The translations under genes were made by a program, and so were the position numbers. The notes beneath the pieces were generated by a model that saw nothing but the letters and a program-made list of their open reading frames with translations, was not told where the DNA came from and ran no database searches. Positions 34,625 to 44,759 of a stretch of 64,000 nt of DNA are shown here, in pieces. The first letter of the stretch is position 1. Each line of letters begins with the position of its first letter. The stretch lies in the NCBI RefSeq assembly GCF_041380235.1, contig NZ_JBGIYY010000014.1:1-64000 (forward strand), written 5' to 3'. Origin of the DNA: Glaciecola sp041380235. Lineage in GTDB: Bacteria; Pseudomonadota; Gammaproteobacteria; Enterobacterales; Alteromonadaceae.

Positions 34625-36853
34625 CTAAGCATCTAATATAGTATTGAATGTTGTACTTGGGCGCATCACCTTTGCGGTTGCTGCAGAATCAAGCAGATAA
34701 TATCCACCAACATCTACCGCCCTTCCCTGCACTTCGCTTAGCTCTTTAACAATTGCTTGCTCGTTATCACTCAATTGTTTAAACAGTGGCGCAAAGTGAG
34801 CCGACAACTCAGAGTCTTCAGTTTGCTTAGCTAATTCTTCAGCCCAATATAGACTCAGGTAGAAGTGGCTTCCACGGTTATCTATTTCGCCAACTTTGCG
34901 CGAAGGTGATTTGTCGTTGTCAAGTAAGCGACCTGTCGCGGCGTCTAATGTATCGGCTAAGATCTTAGCTTTAGGGTTACTGTGCTTCTGGCCTAAGTCT
35001 TCGATAGATACCGCTAAAGCCAAGAACTCACCTAACGAGTCCCAACGTAAGTGGTTTTCTTCGAGTAGTTGCTGCACATGTTTTGGAGCAGAACCACCCG
35101 CGCCAGTTTCAAACAAACCACCACCTTTCATTAGCGGCACAACAGAAAGCATTTTGGCACTGGTACCCAGCTCTAAAATCGGAAACAAATCAGTGAGGTA
35201 ATCTCTTAGAATGTTGCCTGTAGCGGAGATGGTGTCTAGACCTCGTGCAACTCGCTCAAGGGTGTAACGCATAGCACGAACTTGCGACATAATTTGTATA
35301 TCAAGGCCACTTGTATCGTGATCTTTAAGATACATTCTGACCTTTTTGATCAGTTCGTTTTCATGGGGTCTGTATGGGTCTAACCAAAATACAACGGGCG
35401 TTTTAGAATCACGCGCTCTGCGCACTGCCAGTTTTACCCAGTCTTGAATAGGTAAGTCTTTGGTTTGACACATACGCCAGATATCGCCTTTTTCGACACG
35501 TTGTTCAAGCAGTACTTCACCGCTATTCACATCTACTATACGCGCAATGCCGGCAGCTGGAGATTCAAATGTTTTATCGTGCGAGCCGTATTCTTCGGCT
35601 TTTTGTGCCATTAGACCAACGTTAGGGACAGTTCCCATTGTCGCTGGGTCAAAATTACCATGCCACTTACAAAAGTTAATCATTTCTTGATAAATACGAG
35701 CAAATGTTGACTCAGGCATTACCGCTTTACAATCGTAAGGCTTGCCGTCAGCACCCCACATCTTTCCGCCTGAACGAATCATTGCCGGCATTGATGCATC
35801 GACAATAACATCGCTTGGTGAATGGAAGTTTGTAATCCCTTTAGAGGAATCCACCATCGCAAGACGCGGACGATTTTCTTGGCAAGCGTGCAAATCGCGT
35901 TCGATTTCTTCGCGCTGCGAAGCCGGTAGCTCTGCGATTTTTTCGTAAAGACTCGCCATACCGTTATTAACATTAATGCCTAGCTCTTCGAACAAAGCGC
36001 CGTGCTTTTTAAACGCTTCTTTGTAGTAAATTTTAACTGCATGACCAAACACAATCGGGTGAGATACCTTCATCATTGTGGCTTTAACGTGCAGGGAAAA
36101 TAAAATACCAGACTCACGGCAATCTTCCATCTCTTGCTCGTAAAACTCACATAGTGCATCTTTGCTCATGAACATAAGATCAATAACTTCGCGCTCTTGT
36201 AAAGCGATTTCAGGCTTTAAGACATTGATGCTGCCATCATCTTTTAGCAACTCCATGCGCACCGAGCAAGCTTTATTCAGGGTAATTGACTGCTCACCTT
36301 CATAAAAATCACCTTTGTGCATGTGCGAAACATGGGTACGAGACCACTGCTTCCATTCACCCATTGAATGCGGGTGTTTGCGAGCAAAGTTCTTTACCGC
36401 TTTGGGCGCGCGCCTATCAGAGTTACCTTCACGCAAAACCGGATTAACCGAACTGCCTAAGCTTTTGCCATAGCGTTGACGAATCTCTTTTTCTTCATCA
36501 GTTTTAGGATCATCAGGAAAATTAGGGATCGCGTAGCCTTTGCTCTGTAACTCTTTTATGCAGGCTTTTAGCTGCTGTACCGAAGCACTGATATTTGGCA
36601 GCTTAATGATATTCGTATTAGGCTCTTGCGTCAGGCGACCAAGCTCAGCTAGGTTATCTGGTACACGTTGCTCTTCTTTCAAAAACTCTGGAAACTCAGC
36701 CAATACTCTTGCGGCAACTGAAATGTCACTTAGCTCTACATTGATATCAGCAGCGGCAGTAAATCTGCGGACTATCGGTAACAATGATGCGGTAGCAAGT
36801 AATGGTGCTTCGTCGGTATGGGTATAAATAATCGTTTGTTTCTTTTCTGACAT
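34625..36853 (-). CDS. icd: Monomeric NADP-dependent isocitrate dehydrogenase
   Basis: This 742-residue enzyme converts isocitrate to 2-oxoglutarate and CO2 with NADP in the TCA cycle. Length and sequence match the monomeric family, unrelated in length to the dimeric 416-residue type. Recognisable segments are IIYTHTDEAPLLATASLLP at the start, GNSDRRAPKAVKNFARKHPH near 142, ETGAGGSAPKHVQQL near 585 and a C-terminal GGYYLLDSAATAKVMRPS. No signal peptide is present. It is a single gene with its own terminator. The 350-base upstream gap presumably contains its promoter. Confidence 0.95.
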   Translation of the reverse strand: MSEKKQTIIYTHTDEAPLLATASLLPIVRRFTAAADINVELSDISVAARVLAEFPEFLKEEQRVPDNLAELGRLTQEPNTNIIKLPNISASVQQLKACIKELQSKGYAIPNFPDDPKTDEEKEIRQRYGKSLGSSVNPVLREGNSDRRAPKAVKNFARKHPHSMGEWKQWSRTHVSHMHKGDFYEGEQSITLNKACSVRMELLKDDGSINVLKPEIALQEREVIDLMFMSKDALCEFYEQEMEDCRESGILFSLHVKATMMKVSHPIVFGHAVKIYYKEAFKKHGALFEELGINVNNGMASLYEKIAELPASQREEIERDLHACQENRPRLAMVDSSKGITNFHSPSDVIVDASMPAMIRSGGKMWGADGKPYDCKAVMPESTFARIYQEMINFCKWHGNFDPATMGTVPNVGLMAQKAEEYGSHDKTFESPAAGIARIVDVNSGEVLLEQRVEKGDIWRMCQTKDLPIQDWVKLAVRRARDSKTPVVFWLDPYRPHENELIKKVRMYLKDHDTSGLDIQIMSQVRAMRYTLERVARGLDTISATGNILRDYLTDLFPILELGTSAKMLSVVPLMKGGGLFETGAGGSAPKHVQQLLEENHLRWDSLGEFLALAVSIEDLGQKHSNPKAKILADTLDAATGRLLDNDKSPSRKVGEIDNRGSHFYLSLYWAEELAKQTEDSELSAHFAPLFKQLSDNEQAIVKELSEVQGRAVDVGGYYLLDSAATAKVMRPSTTFNTILDA

Positions 36854-37204
36854 TTATGTGGATTCCTTTAGTTAGTGGCAGAAGAATAAACGCTATGGGA
36901 GATCTATTCAACAGACATTGATTTTGTTCGCTTTAATTTACTGTATTAAAGTCATTGTAAGCGTAAACATTTACTATTTGATTTTCGGATTATAACAAAC
37001 TTTGTGGGAATTAGGGCTTAGGCATCAGTCGTATATTAAGATTTATTTTATCACGCTTTACCAAAGCAATTTTTCAATCAGTATTGATTAAGCATACGAT
37101 TAATTTTGCTGCTCGCTTAAAACCAAAAGCCATCTAGACTGAGCATGGCAGAGTGCTTTGATCATATTCAAAAAAACCACAGCACTCTACATTGAGTGAG
37201 ATGC
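36854..37204. promoter_or_regulatory. Upstream region of icd, no gene seen
   Basis: This is an AT-rich 351-base gap between icd and the acetyltransferase gene. AGAGTGCT near 37151 and AGCACTCT near 37183 form an inverted pair separated by 25 bases, too loose to be a normal terminator. A TGATTTTCGG-rich AT tract near 36977 could be part of a promoter. Nothing else is evident. Confidence 0.4.
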
Positions 37205-37693
37205 TTAGCCACCAATCGAACGGCTTTGTAAAGACACTATTTTATTTTCACTGTGAATCAACTGCTCCACTTCGACAAACTCAAAACGCTGATGAAATTT
37301 CAAAGAGGCATTATTTGGAGGCTGAATATCGATTTCTGCAACCAGTCTCGGTAATGATGCTGAGACTGCGTAAGCCACTAAATAATTATACATTTCAGTA
37401 GCGATACCTTTGCCTCGATAAGCTTGGGAAACAACAATCCTATCGATATACAGAAATGCTTCGTAGCGAGCATTAAACCATTGATAATTTATACTTTGAT
37501 AATCTGCTTTCGCACCAAACGCTAATAAAAATGCGACCACTTTATTTTCAATTAGTACTACCTTTGCTAATTGGGATTGCGAGATGAGATGCAACAATTT
37601 TTCTCGATTTAAGGGACTTAATACCGCCACTGAAATTTCGTTAAGAACTAAAATTTCCGATAAGTGCTGTGTTTCAATGTTTTGAATGTCCAT
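37205..37693 (-). CDS. GNAT family N-acetyltransferase
   Basis: This 162-residue protein has the GNAT fold. VVLIENKVVAFLLAFG covers the central strands. YIDRIVVSQAYRGKGIATEMYNYL near 93-116 contains the acetyl-CoA pyrophosphate-binding R-x-x-G-x-G/A loop. LVAEIDIQPPNNASLKFHQRFEF is the final strand-helix with the usual Asn and aromatic residues. It would transfer an acetyl group to an amine of an unknown substrate. It stands alone on the minus strand. Confidence 0.88.
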   Translation of the reverse strand: MDIQNIETQHLSEILVLNEISVAVLSPLNREKLLHLISQSQLAKVVLIENKVVAFLLAFGAKADYQSINYQWFNARYEAFLYIDRIVVSQAYRGKGIATEMYNYLVAYAVSASLPRLVAEIDIQPPNNASLKFHQRFEFVEVEQLIHSENKIVSLQSRSIGG

Positions 37694-37901
37694 TTAGTTC
37701 TTTCTTGTCTTGGCCATTAAGCAAGCATGTAGGCAATTTCGCTTAAACATTTTCTAATGTTGTAGCCCATTGCCCACAAACCATCTTTTTTGACATGGTT
37801 GATCTGTTGTTTATTGATGTTGGTCAAACATAATTACGTTGCCGCCGTGGTCTTTTAACACACAATGCATAGGACAATCAATACGCTTACAAATGCCAGG
37901 C

Positions 37902-38471
37902 TCAATTACTGTTATGCGAGAGCATATTCACCAAGAGCGCTTGTAAAAGGTATCTACGGTCTGTTTCGCCAACGCGAGCTTGAATGTATCTAAACATGCT
38001 TTTCGTTTCTTGATTTTGTGACATTAGACTCCACACTTTATCGACATACGGCATCGTTATTTGTGGTGTGGCTGGAAGCTCTTGTTGAGCAAAGCTGATG
38101 GCTAAAAGTTGCGATAGCTTATCAATTAATTCCGCAAATTGATGATCAATAAAATCAACTTCTTCTCTTAGCACCTGCTCAGCTTGGCTAATAATATAAG
38201 CCGCCAGTGCACGTTTTGCCTTACGCTTACCTCGAGAGACATCGCTTATGCTAGGGTCTTGATAGCCATCGTCAATCGCAATTAATAACCCTCTGAGCAC
38301 TGATAACTTTGACACTACCGGTAACCTCAGTGATTCTAATTGTTTTTCGGTTTCAAGTAACCAAGCTAAAGCCTTATCGGGATAAGCCACGTCGAGCTGC
38401 ATATATCGGTCGGTTAATGTGCTTAACTGCAACAGTTGATGAATGATTTTTTCTTTGGCAATAGAGCGCAT
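37902..38471 (-). CDS. Unknown helical protein, third gene of DUF2589 operon
   Basis: This 189-residue, probably all-helical cytoplasmic protein has no signal or membrane segment. It contains a basic patch, SRGKRKAKRAL, near residue 85. It follows the 231-residue gene by three bases and is clearly co-transcribed with it and the DUF2589 gene. No family is recognised. A structural or adaptor role with the other two proteins is inferred from gene order only. Confidence 0.62.
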   Translation of the reverse strand: MRSIAKEKIIHQLLQLSTLTDRYMQLDVAYPDKALAWLLETEKQLESLRLPVVSKLSVLRGLLIAIDDGYQDPSISDVSRGKRKAKRALAAYIISQAEQVLREEVDFIDHQFAELIDKLSQLLAISFAQQELPATPQITMPYVDKVWSLMSQNQETKSMFRYIQARVGETDRRYLLQALLVNMLSHNSN

Positions 38472-38474
38472 AGC

Positions 38475-39170
38475 TTACTCAGGCTGAAGTCGATGCGTTA
38501 GCTTGCCGTCTTCGGCACTGGTAGCCCATTCTAAACCCTCTTCGCGCAGCGTAATGTGCAAACGAACGCTGTTTGCCGCCGTAGAATTTTCTTTGACCGC
38601 ACTAGTCGTTGCGCTGGCCTCTAAAGAAATGGGGTTAGCCTGTGTTTTTAAAGCTACTTGAGCAACACGGTGCCGAATGGCTTTGTTAACGCTGTTAGAA
38701 TTTTCAAAAGGAATTTCTTTATTGGCTGCGCTTTTTTTCAAGGCTTTAGCAAAGGCGTTATCGACCCCTCTTAGCACCGCTTCCTTGGTTACTCGCGTGT
38801 CCCCGTTTTTTCTATTATCAGAGATTTGTTGTAAGGCTAACCTTGCTTCTTTGTCAAAAACCGCTTGAAATTTTTTGGTATCGGTAGTGATTTCCTCGTC
38901 TGCAATACTGGCTTTAAATTGATCCATCAATGATTTGTGAATAACGCTTGGGGTATTTAATTGCGCGTCTTTTGCTGGAGTATGTTTATCAAAAGTCAGC
39001 GGCATATCTATCGTTAACTCTGGCACTCTTACTCTAGGTAAACTCATGCCTTCTAACAATGGGTTGTCTTTATAATATTCAGCGACTGCAGCTGTTTCTT
39101 CGTCGGCCATTCGCCTTGCATGGACTAGGTTGACCATTAATGCACCTAACACTTCACTTAACTCAGACAT
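38475..39170 (-). CDS. DUF2589-associated protein, second gene of operon
   Basis: This 231-residue protein begins LSEVLGALMVNLVHARRMAD, an amphipathic helix. LPRVRVPELTIDMPLTF follows near 44-60, a strand segment resembling the lipid- or membrane-facing strands of DUF2589-type proteins. The middle is charged and helical; the C-terminus has VRLHITLREEGLEW. No catalytic motif is seen. It lies between the DUF2589 gene (62-base gap) and the 189-residue gene (three-base gap). Confidence 0.62.
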   Translation of the reverse strand: MSELSEVLGALMVNLVHARRMADEETAAVAEYYKDNPLLEGMSLPRVRVPELTIDMPLTFDKHTPAKDAQLNTPSVIHKSLMDQFKASIADEEITTDTKKFQAVFDKEARLALQQISDNRKNGDTRVTKEAVLRGVDNAFAKALKKSAANKEIPFENSNSVNKAIRHRVAQVALKTQANPISLEASATTSAVKENSTAANSVRLHITLREEGLEWATSAEDGKLTHRLQPE

Positions 39171-39232
39171 TTGCTAACTCCCTTTTATTGATTGAGCAAT
39201 ATAAGGGGCGAAATCGCCCCACTCCTATATAG

Positions 39233-39811
39233 TTAAGCGCCTGATCTTACTTCTGTGATTGCGCTTTCTAGGATCCCCAGTAGCTTTTCTGTGCCTGCTG
39301 GAAGCTCGTCTTGAACGGCCCGCACATTTACAGATAAGCTGTAGGTTCTCTCAATCTTAGATGATGCCGACTTAGCACTTTTACGAGCAAAACTTGCGCT
39401 AAGCTTAACCGATACAGGGCCCCAACCACCTTTTGCTGATAAGCTCGTATTTAAGCTTGTTGATGAGGTGGTAGTGGATTCTTGCACGGAGTTTATTTTA
39501 GCGTTAAAGCTAATGGTAGTTTCTTCAACACGAATAAACGGGATTGGTAGCATCGTTAATATCGGTACGGTAAGGTCATATTTTTGAGGTTCAACGCTGG
39601 TGACATTGCCGTCCGCGTCTTTTATTTCAATGGCTTTCATATAACTGAAAGTGACCATTGTCGGCTCACCGCTGTCTTCGTCAAAGCCTACTGATTTTAT
39701 AAAATCAACTGAGGTTTGAGCGGATTGTGCTTGCGCACGGACAACAGCATCTAAAGGACCTCCAATCATCGACTTAAAGTCAATACTCGATAGTTCGTCT
39801 CCTATAGCCAT
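39233..39811 (-). CDS. DUF2589 domain protein, first gene of operon
   Basis: The start was set at the ATG at 39811 (MAIGDELSSIDFKSMIGGP) because AAGGAG lies about seven bases before it. The 192-residue product matches DUF2589: IGGPLDAVVRAQAQSAQTSVDFI near 15-40, VTFSYMK, YDLTVPILTMLPIPFIRVEE near 80-100 and an alternating Ser/Thr/Lys strand region. The family is found in varied bacteria in small clusters and has no established function. The strand pattern suggests a self-associating or membrane-associating beta-sandwich. Confidence 0.78.
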   Translation of the reverse strand: MAIGDELSSIDFKSMIGGPLDAVVRAQAQSAQTSVDFIKSVGFDEDSGEPTMVTFSYMKAIEIKDADGNVTSVEPQKYDLTVPILTMLPIPFIRVEETTISFNAKINSVQESTTTSSTSLNTSLSAKGGWGPVSVKLSASFARKSAKSASSKIERTYSLSVNVRAVQDELPAGTEKLLGILESAITEVRSGA

Positions 39812-40233
39812 TACAATCTCCTTGTGGTTTATACCCAAGACTGCAAGTTTAGGTTACTGCATTAGATTAGACCCCTTTTTGCTGTGCAAAAAAGGAAGGC
39901 GCTAATATAAAATTATAGAATTCTACACTTGCGCAGCACTGAATAAATCAGTATGGCTCTAGCATGAGTTTTAAGCTCAAACAAACAAGGTATCACTTGT
40001 TAGACACAGCGATGGAAACATCGCAGAAGAGGGTTTAGGTTTGTCCAGCACGTGCATCAGTTATAACAGCTTCGATTGTCATTGCAAAACAAATCATTAG
40101 ACTAAGATCGACTGACAAATTTCAAACTTATACTCAATAGAACTATCGATATTCATATTATGCATATAAACGGAGCATAAAACTGGCAGTGCGTAACGTT
40201 GCCACAAGAGCATAAAGCAAAGATCAACACGCC
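39812..40233. other. Intergenic region upstream of the DUF2589 operon
   Basis: These 422 bases lie between the DUF2589 start and the end of the ABC/M1 gene. A hairpin near 39872-39893 (CCTTTTTGC...GCAAAAAAGG) could end transcripts arriving from the right or act in the DUF2589 leader. The remainder is AT-rich, and no gene was found. Confidence 0.4.
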
Positions 40234-43200
40234 CTAGTCTATCGCTTTTATGTTATCTCTTGTTTCACGGTCGATGTAACGAACAAAGGGGTCAACACCG
40301 GCATATTTTGGTTCGGCCTCGACCTCTATCATCAATGTATTCTGACCTTGCTTTAGCAAATGCTTCTGCTGATAAATGATGACTGTTTCGGCAGTAAAAT
40401 CATCGGGGTCATTGGCAAACAACACAATATCAACATAATCAGAAAATACCTGTTCTGTTTCCTCGCCTTTGCCGTCAGCCACAAATTGTGCTGCATAAAC
40501 ATCTAACTCCACGCTAAACCGACCCTGCTCTGATTTTGTCATATCAACCGAATTGAGCCGCAAGTCATACAGGCTGATTTGCGTAAACTGCTGGTCAATA
40601 AATCTATGATGCTCAACTGCAGATTGCGCTTTTAAAGCAGCCAGCAAGTTCAATGTACTAGGCTGTATACCTGTGGAGAACTTAAATTCTTGGATGAGAT
40701 TTGCAAGCACCGCATTGACTGCCTCATAGCCTATTCGATCGGCAATTGCCATCATCACTACTGCACCTTTGCGGTAATGGATATATTGCTGGTCTTGCGA
40801 GCGCATTAGCGGCATTTCTTCGATAGCTTCTAGCGTGCGGCCGCGCAAATAACTATCTAATTCGTACGTTAAGAATTTACGGATTTTGGCTTCACCGTAC
40901 TTCTTTTGCATCACTAACAACGCAGCATATTGCGAAAGCGATTCACTGAGTATCGCACTGCCCTCTACATTTGCCGCATTTAACTGATGCCCAAACCACT
41001 GATGTGCAACTTCATGGGCGGTAACATAATATACAGGGTCAATATTTTCAGGGTTACGCAGGTCGCTTATAAAGCCTATGCGCTCTGAATACGGCACGGT
41101 GTTAGCAAAACTCTGCGCAAACTCCCGGTAGCCTGGAAATTCTATAATACGCATTTGTTTGTGCTGATATGGACCAAAAACGTCGGTGAACAAATCTATT
41201 GAGTCTTGTACCGATTCAATCATTCTATCGACGTTCCAATCATGAGTACGATGATAATAAACCGTAATATCCACGCCCTTGTGCCGAGCAGACTTAACCT
41301 CAAGGTCGGCCGACATGATATTGAAGAAATTAATCATCGGTGCATCCATTTCATAGCGAAAGAAATTGCGCCCCGCGTCGCTCCAATACTTCGCTAAATA
41401 ACCAGGCGCGATGGCAATTTGATCTTCACTTGTTGAAATGGTCGCGGCGAAATCAATTAATCCAACTGTCGGGCCAAAAAAACTCTGCGTATATTTGCTA
41501 GTGTCTTCTAGAGGGTATGCTCTGCGTGGTGGATCTAAGTCGCGCTTTCTTCGCTGATGGGGCTCTGTCAGATACTTGCGTTGATCAACCCCAAAGCTTG
41601 GAAATAATTCAAAATTATTGATAAAGGTGCCATTTTTAACCAATGTAAAGTCTTCGCCCGCATCTTTGAAGCCAAAGTGCTGACGCACCAATGAAATCTG
41701 TCCACTCACATGCGCAGCGGGTGCCAAGGGATTTTCAAACTCTAACCAAGCGGTATCAAACTCTTCGTTTAAATCTGTGAGTTGGGCGCCAGGAATATCA
41801 AACCGAATGTCAGATGAATACTGAGGCAGATTAATTAAAAAACGGGAAATAGGTGCTGAGCTTCGGTTGACCATACTTACGCTTGCAATAGTTTCGATGC
41901 GCCGCTGGCTCGGAAAGATCGCCACATCGACTTCTACAGCAGTAATCATTGGCACGTCGCTATCTTCAAACTGCGCATACGCCTTTTCGTATTGTGCCTG
42001 CAAGTCCATGCGCTGAGTATCTGTCATAAACTGATTGGTGATGGACGTGTTGTAGTAAATGATTGTGCCGTAAGCTACAAATAATAATGTTCCAACAATC
42101 ACTAGCATCCTGCCGCCACTGCCTAGTTGATAGACCAACAGTGCAGCTCTGCCCCTAAGGCTTGTTTCAGGTCCGCGCTGCCACAGTGCAAAACTTAATG
42201 CGCTCAACACTAGCGCCAGCGATCCCCAATACAGCATATAATAGTGCTGAGTAGTAAGTGCCCAGCCATAGCCGTTCATATCTGAGTATTGCATGATCGG
42301 GGCTCGACCAAAGTTCAACATATTATGCTCAAGACCCAGTTGCCCAAAGGTTAAGGAGATAAAGAAATATGCGACAAATATCAACATTCCTATATATTTA
42401 TTCGGGCTTAGCACCTGAATTAAAAACGCGAGTACTGCCAAATACATCCATGGTAAAGCCTGAAAGTACAAAAGCGATATGAGGTATTGCGTCATATCAA
42501 TATGGCTGAAACCTCTTAGCAATTGATTAATCAATGTGGCTAACATGCCGGCAAACAGCACCGAAATAATGAGCAGGCACACCGCAAGTAATTTAGAAAA
42601 CCAAAATGTAAAATTACTTACCGGTAAACTGTCGACAATATCGCCCATGCCAACGGAACGTTCTCGCCAGACAACCTCAGCGCTGTAGTAGGTAATAATT
42701 ATGATTAATGCTAGGCCGAAGGCACCCTCTATCATTTCAACCATGTATTGCGTGAGCGGCCAATTAGGCGCACCGTATAAACCGCTTGGATCGATCAATA
42801 TAGAGATCAGCGAAAAACTGCAAAACAGCATCAAAAATGCAAACGCAGGGGATCCAAATACTTGTAAAAATTCAAAGCGTAATCGCATCTTGAACTGAGA
42901 CGAAGGACGCTGATTTGAATACTTGGCATCAATAGCGTTTTGCAAAGGTATATCTTTCTTAGATGGCCCCAGTTTCTTTTCTGAACTTGACTGAACAAAC
43001 AGGCTTAAGGGCGAAAACAGTCGCCCAAAAGCAAATAACATCAATAAAGCGCTTAACAACCACATACCACGATTGATTAATACCGTAGCGTGTAAGCCAA
43101 CAATCTGAGTGTTACGCTCTGCGGGTGTCCAATAACGGGTAATGTCACCGTAGGTTCGCAGCGCAAATGGATCTAACAATGCCACCCACTCTCGCTGATT

Positions 43201-43797
43201 TGGTGCTGACAGCACCTGCCCTGATATTACGTAAAACATAAAAATCGCTAGCGCGACTAAATACACCGCCATCATACTTTTAAATTTTAAAGCGACCGCA
43301 TAAAACATGCTCGCTAGCACAAACAAAGTGCTTGCTGAAAATACAAAATATGGCACTAGATACGCACTGAAAGAAAATGCACCGACTCTCGTTTGGTCTA
43401 ACCATGGCATGAAAGACGCAATTATCAGCGCTAATGGGATCATGGCAAATACCGTTAAACAAACCAAATATGCACCTAAAAACCGCCCTAACTGGTAGCT
43501 AAACGCTGATAGCGGTTTGGTGACGATAATTTCGCTCATACCACTGACATTGTTACGCATGGCGGTGTTGGCAACAAAATTGACTACTAAAAACATGCCA
43601 AATACGCCAAATATCAGCATGGTTTGCGCGATCGCATAAGGGCTATTTATATTGACATTAGATGATCCCCCAATCTGCACTTGCTCAATGGTCACTGACA
43701 AAAATGGTAGGAGAAAAAACACTAAACAGGTCACAATAAACGAAGGTTGCTTCGTAAAATATCGCCATTCAAACTGGGTCATCTGGAAAAGCATCAT
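40234..43797 (-). CDS. ABC transporter permease fused to M1-type metallopeptidase
   Basis: This 1187-residue protein has two permease halves, each with about six membrane helices (about 15-270 and 310-600). A membrane-proximal segment and a C-terminal M1 aminopeptidase-like domain (about 615-1150) follow. The zinc site HEVAHQWFGHQ is near residue 927, with the third-ligand region LSESLSQYAALL about 20 residues later. The peptidase would face the periplasm if the last helix crosses outward. The next upstream gene, six bases away, is the ATPase subunit. Similar fusions occur in marine gammaproteobacteria and Bacteroidetes; the transported substrate is unknown, perhaps peptides. Confidence 0.88.
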   Translation of the reverse strand: MMLFQMTQFEWRYFTKQPSFIVTCLVFFLLPFLSVTIEQVQIGGSSNVNINSPYAIAQTMLIFGVFGMFLVVNFVANTAMRNNVSGMSEIIVTKPLSAFSYQLGRFLGAYLVCLTVFAMIPLALIIASFMPWLDQTRVGAFSFSAYLVPYFVFSASTLFVLASMFYAVALKFKSMMAVYLVALAIFMFYVISGQVLSAPNQREWVALLDPFALRTYGDITRYWTPAERNTQIVGLHATVLINRGMWLLSALLMLFAFGRLFSPLSLFVQSSSEKKLGPSKKDIPLQNAIDAKYSNQRPSSQFKMRLRFEFLQVFGSPAFAFLMLFCSFSLISILIDPSGLYGAPNWPLTQYMVEMIEGAFGLALIIIITYYSAEVVWRERSVGMGDIVDSLPVSNFTFWFSKLLAVCLLIISVLFAGMLATLINQLLRGFSHIDMTQYLISLLYFQALPWMYLAVLAFLIQVLSPNKYIGMLIFVAYFFISLTFGQLGLEHNMLNFGRAPIMQYSDMNGYGWALTTQHYYMLYWGSLALVLSALSFALWQRGPETSLRGRAALLVYQLGSGGRMLVIVGTLLFVAYGTIIYYNTSITNQFMTDTQRMDLQAQYEKAYAQFEDSDVPMITAVEVDVAIFPSQRRIETIASVSMVNRSSAPISRFLINLPQYSSDIRFDIPGAQLTDLNEEFDTAWLEFENPLAPAAHVSGQISLVRQHFGFKDAGEDFTLVKNGTFINNFELFPSFGVDQRKYLTEPHQRRKRDLDPPRRAYPLEDTSKYTQSFFGPTVGLIDFAATISTSEDQIAIAPGYLAKYWSDAGRNFFRYEMDAPMINFFNIMSADLEVKSARHKGVDITVYYHRTHDWNVDRMIESVQDSIDLFTDVFGPYQHKQMRIIEFPGYREFAQSFANTVPYSERIGFISDLRNPENIDPVYYVTAHEVAHQWFGHQLNAANVEGSAILSESLSQYAALLVMQKKYGEAKIRKFLTYELDSYLRGRTLEAIEEMPLMRSQDQQYIHYRKGAVVMMAIADRIGYEAVNAVLANLIQEFKFSTGIQPSTLNLLAALKAQSAVEHHRFIDQQFTQISLYDLRLNSVDMTKSEQGRFSVELDVYAAQFVADGKGEETEQVFSDYVDIVLFANDPDDFTAETVIIYQQKHLLKQGQNTLMIEVEAEPKYAGVDPFVRYIDRETRDNIKAID

Positions 43798-43802
43798 ACC
43801 CC

Positions 43803-44693
43803 CTACACAACACTAGCTGAAGCACTGAGGCGGGTTTGCGCTAAAGTGTTAAAATAGACATCTTCCAAAGTCGCTGGGGCTGCCTCAAAGCCTTCAGGTT
43901 GCTCATCCGAAACCACATGCACCACGGTTCTGCCGGCAAATAATTTTGTAGACAGCACGCTTAGATCATCTGCAATTTCATTGAGCTCATAAGCCTGTAC
44001 TGTTTTACGCCAAATTTTACCTTGTAGGCTTTGGGTGACCGAAATGGGATTGCCCTGCAATAAAATTTTACCGCTACCCAGCACCGCCATGTCCTCGCAC
44101 AATTCCGAGACATCATCAACAATATGCGTAGACAAAATAATGACCTTATCGCGACCCAGGCTGACTAGTAAATTATGAAAACGATTTCGCTCCTCTGGAT
44201 CGAGACCTGCGGTTGGCTCATCTACAATCAGCAAGTCGGGGTTTCCAAGCAAAGCTTGGGCAATCCCAAAGCGTTGTCGCATTCCCCCAGAAAAACCGCT
44301 TACCGATAATTTTCTCTGCTCAAACAGGTTGGTATGAGCCAACAGTCCGTCAACCGTTTCTTTGCGCTCAGCTTTATTTTCGATTCCTTTCAAAATCGCT
44401 AAGTGATTGAGTAAGTCATATGCGCTAATCCGCGGATAAACGCCAAAATCTTGTGGTAGGTAGCCTAAACGCTGCCTAAGCTCATTTGGTTGATGGATAA
44501 CATCGATGCCGTCAAAGGTAATAGTGCCGGTATCAGGCTGCTGTAGGGTAGCAATAGAGCGCATTAAACTAGACTTGCCCGCACCGTTTGGTCCAAGTAG
44601 GCCAAAGAGGCCTTTTTCAATGTTCAAACTTACATTGTTTAGGGCATGCACTCCATTGGCATAGGTCTTGGACACTTGACTGATTTTTAGCAT
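43803..44693 (-). CDS. ABC transporter ATP-binding protein
   Basis: This 296-residue ATPase has Walker A GPNGAGKSS near 34-42, a Q-loop in LGYLPQDFGVYP, the signature FSGGMRQR near 138, Walker B LLIVDEPTAGLD near 157, and the switch histidine in ILSTHIVDD. The C-terminal extension is typical of ABC-2/Nod-type exporters. It drives the fused permease-peptidase encoded six bases downstream. The gene order ATPase then permease suggests a two-gene operon. Confidence 0.92.
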   Translation of the reverse strand: MLKISQVSKTYANGVHALNNVSLNIEKGLFGLLGPNGAGKSSLMRSIATLQQPDTGTITFDGIDVIHQPNELRQRLGYLPQDFGVYPRISAYDLLNHLAILKGIENKAERKETVDGLLAHTNLFEQRKLSVSGFSGGMRQRFGIAQALLGNPDLLIVDEPTAGLDPEERNRFHNLLVSLGRDKVIILSTHIVDDVSELCEDMAVLGSGKILLQGNPISVTQSLQGKIWRKTVQAYELNEIADDLSVLSTKLFAGRTVVHVVSDEQPEGFEAAPATLEDVYFNTLAQTRLSASASVV

Positions 44694-44759
44694 GCTGTTT
44701 TCCTTGATACTCGAAAAAATTTCTAAGCGTCCAGCGCTTATCAGTTTTGCTACATTTAA

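Noticed and set aside
37694..37901. Possible short Cys-containing protein on the minus strand (ends VIMFDQHQ)
   Set aside because: The frame has no start codon after the preceding stop and overlaps the end of the 189-residue gene; no ribosome-binding site.
39872..39893. Hairpin upstream of the DUF2589 gene as a terminator
   Set aside because: The stem is imperfect and it lies on the promoter side of the gene; function is unclear, so it is mentioned only in the intergenic entry.
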